Shown: positions 25,877 through 34,706, counted from the first letter of the stretch. The stretch: DNA of 64,000 nucleotides from Syntrophaceae bacterium (GCA_013177825.1 JABLXX010000001.1:968936-1032935), one strand, 5' to 3'. The notes: a model not told the origin generated them from the letters alone. Translations and numbers: made by a program.

Positions 25877-26338
25877 ATGCACCCAGTGAATCGGATCGGT
25901 AAGACCGCATGGATTGCCGCCGCCTGCCTGCTTGTTTTTTTCGCCGCCGTCCTGCCCCTCCGGGCGGAAGAGCCGACCGGCAGTGAACCCGCCGTGGTGG
26001 AGAAAGCGGATGCGTCCGCCGGGGACGAGCAGGATGGGACGCTCGGGAAGGCCTATTATTACCACAAGCGCTACAATTTCAGGAAAACCAGCTCGGGGGC
26101 GGTCTACGACCCCCGGAAGATGACGGCGGCCCATCCGGCACTGCCCCTGGGCACGCGGGTGAAGGTGATCAACCTCGCCAACGACCGGTCGGTCGTCGTG
26201 ACCGTCAACGACCGCTGCCGCCGTCACAGCTTCGAATTCATCGACCTGTCGCGGGCGGCGGCGCGGGAGCTTGGCTTTTTCGGCCGGGGGATGGTGCAGG
26301 TGCGGATCATCCCGATGATTGAAGAGCAGCCGGAGTGA
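25877..26338 (+). CDS. RlpA-like septal ring protein (double-psi beta-barrel)
   Basis: A 153-aa protein from ATG 25877 (GGGGAG before it; an in-frame ATG at 25721 would add 52 residues ahead of the signal peptide). Signal peptide about residues 1-32 (WIAAACLLVFFAAVLPLRAEE). The mature domain has the RlpA features: YYHKRYNFRKTSSGAVYDP, AAHPALPLGTRVKVINL, VVTVNDRC and FIDLSRAAARELGF. There is no SPOR domain and no lipobox, so it is a minimal soluble form. RlpA cleaves naked glycan strands at the septum in some bacteria. It lies divergent from kdsD. Confidence 0.9.
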   Translation: MHPVNRIGKTAWIAAACLLVFFAAVLPLRAEEPTGSEPAVVEKADASAGDEQDGTLGKAYYYHKRYNFRKTSSGAVYDPRKMTAAHPALPLGTRVKVINLANDRSVVVTVNDRCRRHSFEFIDLSRAAARELGFFGRGMVQVRIIPMIEEQPE

Positions 26339-26480
26339 TGCCGGGGGCATGACCGGTGGCGCCGGAGCGGCGGATCGAAGCCCGGCCCGGGACCGGGGAG
26401 AGGGACGCCCCGCCGGTTGAAGGCAAAGAAGACCAACCCCCGCGCTCCACCTTTCCTCCTGCCTCGAGCGTGCCGTCCGG

Positions 26481-27383
26481 TTACGTGCACGGGGAAAGCG
26501 AGCGCGCCGTTTTCCTGGCGATGTCGATAAAATTCCGCAGGACCGGTGACGGATTGCCGGTGACCCAGGCCATGTCGAGGACCGTCTCCACGCCGCCAGC
26601 AATCGTTCGGAATACAACGCCCTTCATGCGGGAACGCTGCATGGAGGCGGGCAAGATCGACACGCCGATTCCCGTTGCCACCAGGCCGATGACCGTGTGG
26701 AACTGCGACGCTTCGAGGACGATATGGGGGCTGAAGCCTTCCTGCTGACAGAGGGCAATGATGGAATCGAAGAAGCCGGGCCCCCGCTGTCTCGGAATCA
26801 TGATGAAAGATTCTTTTGCCAGCAGGCGCAGCGGCAGAGGGGTCTCCCCTTTCAGGGGGTGATGGTCGGGAATGGCCGCAACCAGCGGTTCCCGAAAGAC
26901 CGGCTCCACGGATATTCCTTCGTTTTCGATGCCCCGGGGCGGCCGCATGAACCCGACATGGATCCGGTCATCGCGGAGGGCCTCCAGCTGATGGCTTGTG
27001 TTCATCTCCGTCAGGGAAACCTCGACATCCTGGTACTGCTTCCGGAAATCGAGAATGACCCGGGGGAGTACGCTATAATTGGCGGATCCGATGAAGCCGA
27101 TGGCCAGGCTCCCGAGCTCTCCCCTGTCGGCGCGGATCGTCTGACGGACCGCTTCTTTTGTCAGGGCCATGATGCGTCGGGCCTCCGTCAGGAACACGAG
27201 TCCGGCCGCGGTGATCTCTACACGCCGCCTGGTGCGGTTGAACAGCCGGACCCCGATTTCCTCTTCCAGTTGCCGGATCTGCTGGCTGAGGGGCGGTTGA
27301 GAAATGTTCAGTCTTTTCGCGGCTCGGCCGAAATGAAGCTCTTCGGCGACAGCGATAAATGAGGTGATGTGTCGAAGTTCCAT
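26481..27383 (-). CDS. LysR-family transcriptional regulator
   Basis: A 300-aa protein with an N-terminal winged helix (AAKRLNISQPPLSQQIRQLE, about 18-37) and a C-terminal effector domain of two Rossmann-like lobes. It resembles the BenM/CatM group at the start (MELRHITSFIAVAEELHFG). No ribosome-binding site is visible upstream of ATG 27383, so the transcript may be leaderless. It is divergent from the ptb-ptb-buk-acyl-CoA dehydrogenase operon, the usual layout for a LysR regulator and its target. A perfect LysR-type dyad overlaps its own start codon. Confidence 0.95.
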   Translation of the reverse strand: MELRHITSFIAVAEELHFGRAAKRLNISQPPLSQQIRQLEEEIGVRLFNRTRRRVEITAAGLVFLTEARRIMALTKEAVRQTIRADRGELGSLAIGFIGSANYSVLPRVILDFRKQYQDVEVSLTEMNTSHQLEALRDDRIHVGFMRPPRGIENEGISVEPVFREPLVAAIPDHHPLKGETPLPLRLLAKESFIMIPRQRGPGFFDSIIALCQQEGFSPHIVLEASQFHTVIGLVATGIGVSILPASMQRSRMKGVVFRTIAGGVETVLDMAWVTGNPSPVLRNFIDIARKTARSLSPCT

Positions 27384-27404
27384 TGATTTGTTATAGATAT
27401 CAAT
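27382..27404. promoter_or_regulatory. LysR-type operator (T-N11-A dyad)
   Basis: ATTGAT-N11-ATCAAT: a perfect six-base inverted repeat whose inner T and A are 11 bases apart, matching the classical LysR-type T-N11-A site. The left arm overlaps the regulator's own start codon, so binding should repress its gene while contacts further along the 159-base gap could activate the divergent ptb operon. Confidence 0.6.
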
Positions 27405-27542
27405 TAGAGATGAATAATATATTTTTTATTTTGTGCCTTTTATATTAGCCTCCCTGTCAAGTCAATAAATCCATGGATTGACACGGCGGTACCAAGGGGC
27501 GTTACCCCGGCTGCGCGACAGTCCTGACGAAGGGGGTTGACC

Positions 27543-28460
27543 ATGATCCGATCGTTGGCAGATTTTACCCGGATAGCGAAGGAAAAGGGACCGAAGAAGC
27601 TCGCCGTGCTCGCACCGGAGGACGAGGACTTTATGCGGGCGGTCAAGACAAGCTGGGAGATGGGCTACATCGAGCCCGTCCTCATCGGCAACGCCGAAAA
27701 GATGGAGCGGGTGGCGGCCAAAGTCGGCTTCGACATCGGGAGTTTCGACAAGATCCCCGGTGTCGAGCAGCAGGCCATCTCCGACCTGGGGATCCGCATG
27801 CTCTTCTCGGGGGAGCTGCCCATTGCGAGCAAGGGCCAGATTCCGACCTCCTACATCTACCGCTCCATCATCCGCGAGGAGGCGAAAGCGGCCTCCGGCA
27901 TGACCGTGAGCGTCGTCACATTCTGGGAGATCCCCGGCATCGACCACCTGGTGGTCTTCACGGACACGGGTGTCAACATCAAACCCGACGCCAGGGCCAA
28001 GGCGGAGATCATCAAGAACGCCGCCTTCGTCTACCACCTCATGGGCGTCCCGAGGCCGCGGGTTGCCATCCTCTCGGGTCACCGGGAGGTGGGCGGCGAT
28101 CTGGCCTCCTACCGGGACTACCGGTTTCTCAGGAAGGCGGCGGCCGCCGGCGAGCTGGGGGAATGCGACATCGTCGACGCCACCTCCTTCACGGAGATAT
28201 TCCGGGGCTCCCGGAGGCCAGGGGCCCCGGCCGGAGACGTCAGGCGGGAGATGCCCCACATCCTGGTGGTGCCCTGCCTCGACACGGGCAACGTCATCTG
28301 CAAGCTCGACTTCTTCCTTGACGTGACGCGCAGCTCGCTCGTCGCCACGTCCCGAGGTCCGGTCTGCATCCCCGCCCGGTCCGACTTCAGCGACAACATC
28401 GTACAGCAGCTGGCCATGTGCGTCGTCCTGGCCGACCGCATGGGAAAGGAGGTGCACTGA
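27543..28460 (+). CDS. ptb: Phosphate butyryl/acyl-transferase, copy 1
   Basis: A 305-aa protein from ATG 27543 (AGGGGG six bases upstream; TTG two codons earlier is possible). It belongs to the phosphate acetyl/butyryltransferase family: N-terminal KKLAVLAPEDEDFMRAV, VLIGNAEKM, then the conserved FTDTGVNIKPDARAKAEIIKNA and AILSGHREVGG, and the C-terminal LVVPCLDTGNVICKLD, the Ptb counterpart of PDLEAGNMLYK. It moves the acyl group between CoA and phosphate. It is followed after one base by a second family member and then butyrate kinase, so acyl-CoA energy can be turned into ATP. Confidence 0.9.
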   Translation: MIRSLADFTRIAKEKGPKKLAVLAPEDEDFMRAVKTSWEMGYIEPVLIGNAEKMERVAAKVGFDIGSFDKIPGVEQQAISDLGIRMLFSGELPIASKGQIPTSYIYRSIIREEAKAASGMTVSVVTFWEIPGIDHLVVFTDTGVNIKPDARAKAEIIKNAAFVYHLMGVPRPRVAILSGHREVGGDLASYRDYRFLRKAAAAGELGECDIVDATSFTEIFRGSRRPGAPAGDVRREMPHILVVPCLDTGNVICKLDFFLDVTRSSLVATSRGPVCIPARSDFSDNIVQQLAMCVVLADRMGKEVH

Positions 28461-28461
28461 G

Positions 28462-29379
28462 ATGATCCGGTCCTTCAAAGACATCCTGGAAGCGGCCATG
28501 CAGGCGGGGCCGAAGCGGATTGCCGTTCCTTTTCCCACCGTCGAAGATATCCGGATCCTCTCCCGGGCGTCGTCGTCGGGACTCGCTGTTCCCTGTCTGA
28601 TCGGCAGAGCGGAGGCACTGAAAGCCGCCGTCGGCCGGACGCCCCTGGCATCCCGGGAGCACGAGATCGTGGACGGGGCCGACCGGAAGGAGGCCCTGCG
28701 GCAGGCGGTGGTGCGGGTGCGGGAGGGCCGGGCCGACATCCTGATGCAGGGGGGCGCTTCGCACCGGGCCGTGATGAAAGCCGTGCTGGATCCCGCTGAC
28801 GGCCTGAAGAAAAAGGGCGGCACGGCGAGCTACATCTCCGTCTTTCCGCTCCTGAAACGGGAGAAGCTGATCCTCATTACGGATACGTTCCTCAACGACT
28901 TCCCTGGCCTGGTCGAGAAGCAGGGGATCCTGAACAACGCCCTCCAGCTTGCGCGCCGGCTCGGCATCGAGACGCCGAACGTGGCCGTCCTGGCGGCGAT
29001 CGAGCAGGTCAATCCGGGCATCCCTTCGACGCTGGACGCGGCGATCCTCTCCAAAATGGGGGAGAGGAGGCAGTTCGGCAAGGCCGTCGTCGAGGGTCCC
29101 GTGGACATCGACTGCGCCTTGAGCAAGGTCGCGGCGGACCGGAAGGGACTGCAAAGCGCCGTCACCGGCAATGTGGACATTTACCTGGTTCCCGAGATCG
29201 ATACGGGCCACCTGCTGGCGGAATCCCTTGTCTTCTTCGGAGGCATGCAGACGGTGGGCTTTGTTGCGGGAACGGCCGGGCCGGTGCTCCTGAAGCTTCC
29301 CTTCACGTCCGCGGAAAACCGGGTCGTGGAAATCGCCTTGGCCGGCCTGATGAGCGGCAAAGGAGCGAACCATGGATAA
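28462..29379 (+). CDS. Phosphate butyryl/acyl-transferase, copy 2
   Basis: A 305-aa homologue of the gene just upstream, with the same fold but diverged sequence: PKRIAVPFPTVEDIRIL, ADILMQGGASHRAVMKAVL, ITDTFLNDFPGLVEKQGI and VDIYLVPEIDTGHLLAESL. Tandem Ptb genes could make a hetero-oligomer or two enzymes of different acyl preference. It overlaps the kinase gene by 8 bases. The conserved ITDT(A/G)xN motif reads ITDTFLN here, a small departure from copy 1, so different substrate use is possible. Confidence 0.87.
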   Translation: MIRSFKDILEAAMQAGPKRIAVPFPTVEDIRILSRASSSGLAVPCLIGRAEALKAAVGRTPLASREHEIVDGADRKEALRQAVVRVREGRADILMQGGASHRAVMKAVLDPADGLKKKGGTASYISVFPLLKREKLILITDTFLNDFPGLVEKQGILNNALQLARRLGIETPNVAVLAAIEQVNPGIPSTLDAAILSKMGERRQFGKAVVEGPVDIDCALSKVAADRKGLQSAVTGNVDIYLVPEIDTGHLLAESLVFFGGMQTVGFVAGTAGPVLLKLPFTSAENRVVEIALAGLMSGKGANHG

Positions 29380-30445
29380 GGAATTTCTTCTGCTCGCCAT
29401 CAACGTCGGCTCGACCTCGACGAAAGTCGCCTTCTTCCGGGGAGAGCAGGCCGTCGCCCAGGAGAACATCGTCTACCGGGGGGAGGACCTGTCCCGCTTT
29501 TCCTCCCTGGCGGAGCAGCTTCCCCTGCGCGAGGAAGGCGTCCTGAAGTTCCTGGAGAAAAACGGGATCGGCCTGGAGGAGATCGACATCGTGGTCAGCC
29601 GCGGCGGCCTGGGACGGCCGGCGCCCGCCGGGGCCTACCGGATCGACGACGCCATGCGCCGCGACCTCCTGGAGGGGGTCTACGGGACGCATCCCTCCGC
29701 CCTGGGGCCGTCCATGGCCCTCGACTTTTCAAAAAAATGCGGCATGCCCGCCATCGTCATCGATCCGCCCAGCACCGACGAGTTCGAGCCTTTGGCCCGG
29801 ATCTCCGGGATCCCCGAGATCGAGCGCAAGAGCGGGCTCCACGCCCTGAACCAGAAGATGGCGGCGCGGCGATGCGCCGCCGGGCTGGGGAAGAAGTACG
29901 AGGAGATCGACGTCGTCGTGGCCCACCTGGGGGGAGGCATCACCATCGGCGCCCACCGGAAGGGCCGGGTCGTCGACTGCACTCACGGGCTCGCGGAAGG
30001 CCCCTTCACGCCGGAGCGGGCCGGGGCGCTGCCGACGATGGACCTCCTGGACCTCGCCCTTTCCGGGACGATGGACAGGAAGCAGCTCCAGGGTCGCCTG
30101 GTGGGAAAGGGCGGACTGGCGGCTTATCTCGGCACGACGGACGCCCGGGTCGTCGAGGAGCGGATCCGGGGCGGGGACGAAAAGGCCGGGCTCGTCTTCG
30201 AGGCCATGGCCTACCAGGCCGCCAAGGACATCGGCGCCATGAGCACGGTCCTGGCGGGGCGGATCGACGGGATCGTCCTGACGGGCGGGCTGGCCCACTC
30301 GGAGATGCTCACCGGCCGGATCGGGGAGCGGGTCCGCTTCATCGCCCCCGTCTTCGTGTATCCCGGCGAGGACGAGATGACAGCCCTGGCGGAGGGGGGG
30401 CTCCGGGTTCTCCGGAACGAAGAGGACGTGAAGCCGTACTCGTAG
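29372..30445 (+). CDS. buk: Butyrate kinase / acyl kinase
   Basis: A 357-aa member of the acetate/butyrate kinase family. Motifs: NVGSTSTKVAFF (phosphate 1), GTHPSALGPSMALDF, VVAHLGGGITIGAHRKGRVVD (phosphate 2) and GIVLTGGLAHSEML (adenosine region). It forms ATP and a free carboxylate from the acyl phosphate made by the upstream transferases. In a fermenting or syntrophic anaerobe this is substrate-level phosphorylation; run backward it activates butyrate or branched acids. It overlaps the preceding gene by 8 bases. Confidence 0.94.
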   Translation: MDKEFLLLAINVGSTSTKVAFFRGEQAVAQENIVYRGEDLSRFSSLAEQLPLREEGVLKFLEKNGIGLEEIDIVVSRGGLGRPAPAGAYRIDDAMRRDLLEGVYGTHPSALGPSMALDFSKKCGMPAIVIDPPSTDEFEPLARISGIPEIERKSGLHALNQKMAARRCAAGLGKKYEEIDVVVAHLGGGITIGAHRKGRVVDCTHGLAEGPFTPERAGALPTMDLLDLALSGTMDRKQLQGRLVGKGGLAAYLGTTDARVVEERIRGGDEKAGLVFEAMAYQAAKDIGAMSTVLAGRIDGIVLTGGLAHSEMLTGRIGERVRFIAPVFVYPGEDEMTALAEGGLRVLRNEEDVKPYS

Positions 30446-30481
30446 CCGAACCGGCAGGGATCCGAACCGGAGGAGGCCGCC

Positions 30482-31630
30482 ATGGATTTTCAGTGGACCG
30501 AGGAGCAGGACCTGATCCGCAGGAACATGCGGGAATTCGCCGACCGGTACGTGGAGCCCATCGCCGCGGAGATCGACGAGCACAGCCGCCATCCGGCGGA
30601 GGTCTTCCGGAAGCTCGGCGAGGACGGCTGGATGGGCATTCCCATTCCCCGGGAGTACGGGGGCGCCGGGGCGGATTTTCAGACCCATGCCGTCGCCGTG
30701 GAGGAGATCTCCCGGTCCTGCTCGTCCACGGGCTTCACCCTTTCGTTTCACGCCGGCATCATCGGTACGGCGATTCTTCTCTCCGGGACGGAGGAACAGA
30801 AGCGGAAGTACCTCGTACCCCTGGCGGAGGGCCGCCACCTGGGGGCCTTCCTGCTGACCGAGCCGGGCGCCGGGACCGACGTCATGGCCGTCCGCACGGA
30901 GGCCGTGCGGGAGGGGAGCGATTACGTCATCAACGGGACCAAGACCTTCGTCTCCAACGGTCCCATCGCGGACACCTACATCGTCTTCTGCTGGACCGAC
31001 CGCTCCGCGGGCCGGAAAGGCATGAGCGCCTTCCTGGTTCCCCGGGGGACCCCCGGGCTGGAGCCGGGGCAGCCCTTCCACAAGATGGGCCTCCGGGCGT
31101 CCCAGACGTCGGAGGTCCACTTCCGCAATTGCCGCGTTCCTGCGGAAAACATCCTCGGCGGCGAGGGAGGGGGGCTTGGTGTCGCCATGAAGGGATTCGA
31201 GCGCGGGCGGGTCGGGATCGCCGCCCAGGCCGTGGGCATCCTGCAGGCGGCGCTGGACGAGTCGGTCCGGTATGCCCGGGAGCGGGTCCAGTTCGGCAGC
31301 CCCATCGCGCGGCAGCAGGCCATCGCCTGGATGATCGCCGACATGGCGACGGACCTGGCCGCGGCCCGGCATCTCGCCTGCCATGCCGCCTGGCTCCTGG
31401 ACATCGGTAGGCCTTTCGGCACGGAGGCCTCCATGGCCAAACTGTTCGCCACGGAGGCGGCGATGCGGCAAACCGTCAAGGCAGTCCAGATCCACGGCGG
31501 GTACGGGTATGTCAAGGGAGCGAAGGTGGAGCGCCTGATGCGGGACGCCAAGATCGCCGAGATTTACGAAGGTACGTCGGAAGCGCAGCGGATGGTAATA
31601 TCCGGAAGCGTAATGCGTCGGGGTGGCTGA
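30482..31630 (+). CDS. Acyl-CoA dehydrogenase (short/medium-chain type)
   Basis: A 382-aa flavoprotein behind GGAGG. Family motifs: LLTEPGAGTDVMAV, KTFVSNG, FGSPIARQQAIAWMIADM, QIHGGYGYVKG and the catalytic-base region AKIAEIYEGTSEAQRMV with the expected Glu. Length is that of butyryl-CoA dehydrogenases. It introduces the alpha-beta double bond and passes electrons to ETF; no etfAB is in the window. Position after ptb-ptb-buk links it to oxidation of a C4 or branched acyl-CoA. A terminator-like hairpin follows at 31649. Confidence 0.95.
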   Translation: MDFQWTEEQDLIRRNMREFADRYVEPIAAEIDEHSRHPAEVFRKLGEDGWMGIPIPREYGGAGADFQTHAVAVEEISRSCSSTGFTLSFHAGIIGTAILLSGTEEQKRKYLVPLAEGRHLGAFLLTEPGAGTDVMAVRTEAVREGSDYVINGTKTFVSNGPIADTYIVFCWTDRSAGRKGMSAFLVPRGTPGLEPGQPFHKMGLRASQTSEVHFRNCRVPAENILGGEGGGLGVAMKGFERGRVGIAAQAVGILQAALDESVRYARERVQFGSPIARQQAIAWMIADMATDLAAARHLACHAAWLLDIGRPFGTEASMAKLFATEAAMRQTVKAVQIHGGYGYVKGAKVERLMRDAKIAEIYEGTSEAQRMVISGSVMRRGG

Positions 31631-31648
31631 AGGGCGGGCATCCGCCCC

Positions 31649-31688
31649 GATCCGGCCATCCCTCCGGGACGCCGGGATCGGGGTTTTT
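31649..31688 (+). terminator. Intrinsic terminator after the ptb-buk-acyl-CoA dehydrogenase operon
   Basis: GATCCGGC (31649-31656), loop of 14, GCCGGGATC (31671-31679) with one bulged base, then GGGG and TTTTT. A shorter GC hairpin, GGGCGG-GCAT-CCGCCC, precedes it at 31632-31647. It separates the dehydrogenase gene from the PanE-like gene. Confidence 0.5.
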
Positions 31689-31788
31689 GGCTCCTCGGGG
31701 GCGGATCCCGTCACGGCCATCCGTTTCATATTGCAGACCGGTCTCATGGAAAACGGACCGTGCGACCATGTACAGGGAGGCGAATGTG

Positions 31789-32703
31789 ATGCCGGCCATC
31801 CAGAAGGTTTCCATCATCGGGGCGGGTGCGCTGGGGGCGGCCTACGGGGCGCTCTTGTACGACATGGATCCGGGATGTGCGTCCTTCGTCGCCGCCGGCG
31901 AGCGTTTCGAGCGGCTCAGGCGGGAAGGGGTGATCGTCAACGGCAGGCATTACGCCATCCCCGTTCTTCCGCCGGAGGACGCATCGCCGCCGGCGGATCT
32001 CGTGATCGTCGCCGTCAAGAACCACCACCTGGACGCGGCGATCGGGGAGATGAAAAACCGGGTCGGCGGGGATACGGTCATCCTGTCCCTCATGAACGGG
32101 ATCGACAGCGAGGAGCGCATCGGCGCCGTCTACGGCATGGACAAGGTCCTGTACGCCCTGACCATGGGGATCGACGCCCTCCGGGAGGGCAACCGCGTTG
32201 TCTACACGACGCAGGGAAGGATCTTTTTCGGGGAGGCGAAGAATCCCGCCGTCACGGAGCGGGTCGCCCGGGTGCAGGCGCTGTTCGACCGGGCGGGGAT
32301 CGCCTGGGAGACGCCGCCCGACATGATCCGCACCCTCTGGTGGAAGTTCATGGCCAACGTGGGCATCAACCAGGCCTCGGCGGTCCTGCGGGCGCCCTAT
32401 GCCGCCTTCCAGGCTCCGTCGGACGCTCGGGAGCTGATGCTGTCGTCCATGCGCGAGGTGATCGCCGTCGCTGAAAAAGCCGGCGTGTGCCTTACGAAAG
32501 AGGACATCGAGGCCTTCGACCCGATCCTGGCCCGCCTGAGCCCCGGGGGCAAGACGTCCATGCTGCAGGACGTGGAGGCCCGCCGGAAGACCGAGGTGGA
32601 GATGTTCGCCGGGACGATGATCGCCCTGGGGGAGAAATACAGCGTCGCCGTGCCGGTGAACCGGATGCTCTTCGAGGCCATCCGGAAAATCGAAGCAACC
32701 TGA
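31789..32703 (+). CDS. Ketopantoate reductase-like dehydrogenase (PanE family)
   Basis: A 304-aa protein from ATG 31789 (CAGGGAGG eight bases upstream). Nucleotide-binding motif IIGAGALGAAYGALL at the N-terminus, then VIVAVKNHHLDAAI and LMNGIDSEERIG; the C-terminal helical domain has the conserved KFMANVGINQASAVL and a PGGKTSMLQDVEARRKTEVEMFAG block, which fits the PanE (S)SMLQD-R--TE--- signature. In most bacteria it reduces 2-dehydropantoate for CoA synthesis. Next to acyl-CoA genes it could supply CoA or act on another 2-keto acid; sequence alone does not decide. Confidence 0.85.
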   Translation: MPAIQKVSIIGAGALGAAYGALLYDMDPGCASFVAAGERFERLRREGVIVNGRHYAIPVLPPEDASPPADLVIVAVKNHHLDAAIGEMKNRVGGDTVILSLMNGIDSEERIGAVYGMDKVLYALTMGIDALREGNRVVYTTQGRIFFGEAKNPAVTERVARVQALFDRAGIAWETPPDMIRTLWWKFMANVGINQASAVLRAPYAAFQAPSDARELMLSSMREVIAVAEKAGVCLTKEDIEAFDPILARLSPGGKTSMLQDVEARRKTEVEMFAGTMIALGEKYSVAVPVNRMLFEAIRKIEAT

Positions 32704-32795
32704 TTCAAGTCAGGAAGCGAGAACGCTCACGGCCCGCCGACTCCTCGAAGCGGCAGGGCCCTGCCCGGATGTTTTGAAGAATCGCATGTTCCTGG

Positions 32796-33527
32796 TCACG
32801 GGTGGTCGAACAGGTAGCCCACCGAGCGGAGGCTCTTGAAGTAGACAGGGTGCTCCGGATCCAGCTCGAAGTATTTCCGCAGGCGGACCATGAAGCTGTC
32901 CACCGTCCGCGTCGCCGTCACACCCGAGTACCCCCAGCCTACCTCCAGGAGTACCTTGCGCGACAGCGGCTTCCCCCGGTTCGTGATAAACACCCGGAGC
33001 AGCTTTATTTCCTGGTCCGTAAGCTGAATAAGCCCCTGCCTGCACTGTGCCGTCTTCTTTTCGAAATCGATGATGTTCTCGCCGAAGGTATAAATATTCG
33101 CGGCTTCGCGTCCCGTCCTCCCACCGTCCGCTGTGCCGCCCCGGCTCCAGGAGGATCTCATGAGGAGCCGTTCGACCCGGAGCAGAAATTCATCCAGGTT
33201 AAAAGGCTTGGCCAGGTAGTCGTCGACGCCGCAGGAAAACCCCCTGATCCGGTCATCGGGCTCCCCTTTGGCGGAAAGAATCAGAACGGGGAGCCTCTCG
33301 TCCTCCAGGCGGATGTGGCGCAGGACCGACAGGCCGTCCAGCCCGGGCAGCATGATGTCGAGGACAATCAGGTGGGGATTCCACTCTTTCCACAGGTCAA
33401 GCCCCCGCGTTCCGCTGCCGGCAATCGCCGTCTCGTACCCCTGAAGGGTCAGGTTCAGCTTCAGCCCCTCGGCGATGTGCTCGTCGTCTTCAATGATGAG
33501 GATGCGCCTGGTTGGACTCTCTTTCAT
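32796..33527 (-). CDS. OmpR/PhoB-family response regulator
   Basis: A 243-aa regulator. Receiver domain with acidic pocket E13-D14-D15, phosphoacceptor D57 in LIVLDIMLPG, and LAKPF lysine near 108. A Ser/Gly-rich linker (about 126-146) leads to a winged-helix DNA-binding domain (LTDQEIKLLRVFITNRGKPLSR, then TRTVDSFMVRLRKYFE and SLRSVGYLF). OmpR-family proteins bind as dimers to direct repeats about 11 bases apart; such a repeat lies at 34687. The start lies 2 bases after the kinase stop, so the two are co-translated. Confidence 0.95.
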   Translation of the reverse strand: MKESPTRRILIIEDDEHIAEGLKLNLTLQGYETAIAGSGTRGLDLWKEWNPHLIVLDIMLPGLDGLSVLRHIRLEDERLPVLILSAKGEPDDRIRGFSCGVDDYLAKPFNLDEFLLRVERLLMRSSWSRGGTADGGRTGREAANIYTFGENIIDFEKKTAQCRQGLIQLTDQEIKLLRVFITNRGKPLSRKVLLEVGWGYSGVTATRTVDSFMVRLRKYFELDPEHPVYFKSLRSVGYLFDHP

Positions 33528-33529
33528 GG

Positions 33530-34498
33530 TTATCCTTTTTTCTTTGCCGGGCGGTGCAGGGACAGGGTGAACACGGATCCCTTCCCGATTCCATCGCTCT
33601 CGGCCGTCATGTTCCCCTGGTGGAGCCTGGCGATTTGCTGGGCGAGGTAGAGGCCGATGCCGCTTCCCCCGGCGGGTACCTGTTCACTCCGGTGGTGTCC
33701 CTGGTAGAACTTCCTGAATATATTTTTAAGATCCTTCCCGTCGATGCCGATTCCGTTGTCCCGGAAGTGGATCAGGATGCGTTCCTTGTCCCGCCCGAAG
33801 GAGATCCGGACGCGGGGATTCCCGGAATCGTTGTATTTCATGGCGTTGGTCAGGGTATTCATGAGCAGCATTTCAAACAGGGGGACAACGACGGGATAAA
33901 GGATTGCCCCGCCTGACGGGTTTTCCAGGCTGATTTCACAACCCCGGAAGAGATGGCGGTTGCTAACCAGGAACTCCCGCATCAACTCCACCAGGTCCAC
34001 CGTCGTGAAGTCGCCTCGGTAAACCCTGCTTTCAATCCGCGCCAGGTTCAGGATGCTGTTGATGTTGCCGGCCAGCCTCTCCACGTCCCGGAGCATGAAG
34101 TCGATATACCGGAGCTGGTCTTCTCTCGGTATCTCATGTTTCGCGAAGGTTTCAAGGTAGAGTTTCAGCGACGTGACCGGTGTTTTCAGCTCGTGGGTGA
34201 AGTTGTTGATGAACGTGTTCTGCAGGCGGTAGAGGTGCATCGTCTTGACATTGTAAATGAAGATCATGAGCACGCCGACCAGGATGACGCCGACCAGGAG
34301 CGACAGGATGACGATGACGACCCAGGTCTTTGCCTCGAAAAACTGGTTCGGATCGAGATTGTAGCGAAGGCTCAGCGCCTTGAGCCCCTCGCTGACTCCG
34401 ACATACCAGTAGATGTAGAGAAAAAGCGAGATGGCCAGCGCGATCACGGAAAGGACGAAGGTGAAGACGGGGCGGAAAAACCATTTTGCCTGTTCCAT
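33530..34498 (-). CDS. Sensor histidine kinase
   Basis: A 322-aa membrane kinase from ATG 34498 (AGGAAGGG before it). Transmembrane helices about 11-33 and 58-82 enclose a short periplasmic loop of only about 25 residues, too small for a usual ligand-binding domain, so it may sense membrane state or a partner protein. H-box NFTHELKTPVTSLKLYLE with H102, N-box NTLTNAMKYND, G1-box FRDNGIGI and G2-box GGSGIGLYLA. First gene of a kinase-regulator operon divergent from the radical SAM gene. Confidence 0.94.
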   Translation of the reverse strand: MEQAKWFFRPVFTFVLSVIALAISLFLYIYWYVGVSEGLKALSLRYNLDPNQFFEAKTWVVIVILSLLVGVILVGVLMIFIYNVKTMHLYRLQNTFINNFTHELKTPVTSLKLYLETFAKHEIPREDQLRYIDFMLRDVERLAGNINSILNLARIESRVYRGDFTTVDLVELMREFLVSNRHLFRGCEISLENPSGGAILYPVVVPLFEMLLMNTLTNAMKYNDSGNPRVRISFGRDKERILIHFRDNGIGIDGKDLKNIFRKFYQGHHRSEQVPAGGSGIGLYLAQQIARLHQGNMTAESDGIGKGSVFTLSLHRPAKKKG

Positions 34499-34627
34499 GA
34501 TCCCTTCCTGCGGGTGCGGGTGCCCTCCCACGGCCTGCATCGGGAGGATTGCTCGTAATGAGCCGGTTTGCCGATAAAAGGAGACGGATCGACGTTATCT
34601 GCGGAGACGCGACGGCATGGGAGGATA

Positions 34628-34654
34628 CCTATATGACGGCGGGCCTCCTGTCAA
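34628..34654 (-). promoter_or_regulatory. Candidate sigma-70 promoter of the kinase-regulator operon
   Basis: Read on the minus strand: TTGACA (34654-34649), a short 15-base spacer, TATAGG (34633-34628). Predicted start near 34621, giving a leader of about 120 bases. The -35 is perfect, but the spacer is shorter than usual, which often marks activator-dependent promoters. Confidence 0.35.
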
Positions 34655-34686
34655 TCGTTCCCAATGGCTGCGTCACTCCGGTGTGC

Positions 34687-34706
34687 ATTGTAAAAGTATT
34701 GTAAAA
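34687..34706. promoter_or_regulatory. Two-copy direct repeat, candidate OmpR-family operator
   Basis: ATTGTAAAA occurs at 34687-34695 and again at 34698-34706, start to start 11 bases apart, one helical turn. This is the geometry bound by OmpR/PhoB regulators. It lies in the 294-base gap between the kinase-regulator operon and the radical SAM gene, 87 bases from the start of the latter, so the regulator encoded at 32796 could control both sides. Confidence 0.5.

Noticed and set aside
32752-32765. Perfect 14-base palindrome GGCAGGGCCCTGCC between convergent genes as a terminator
   Set aside because: It has no loop bases and no attached T-run; as an RNA hairpin it would lose its central pairs. 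Left as an unexplained palindrome.
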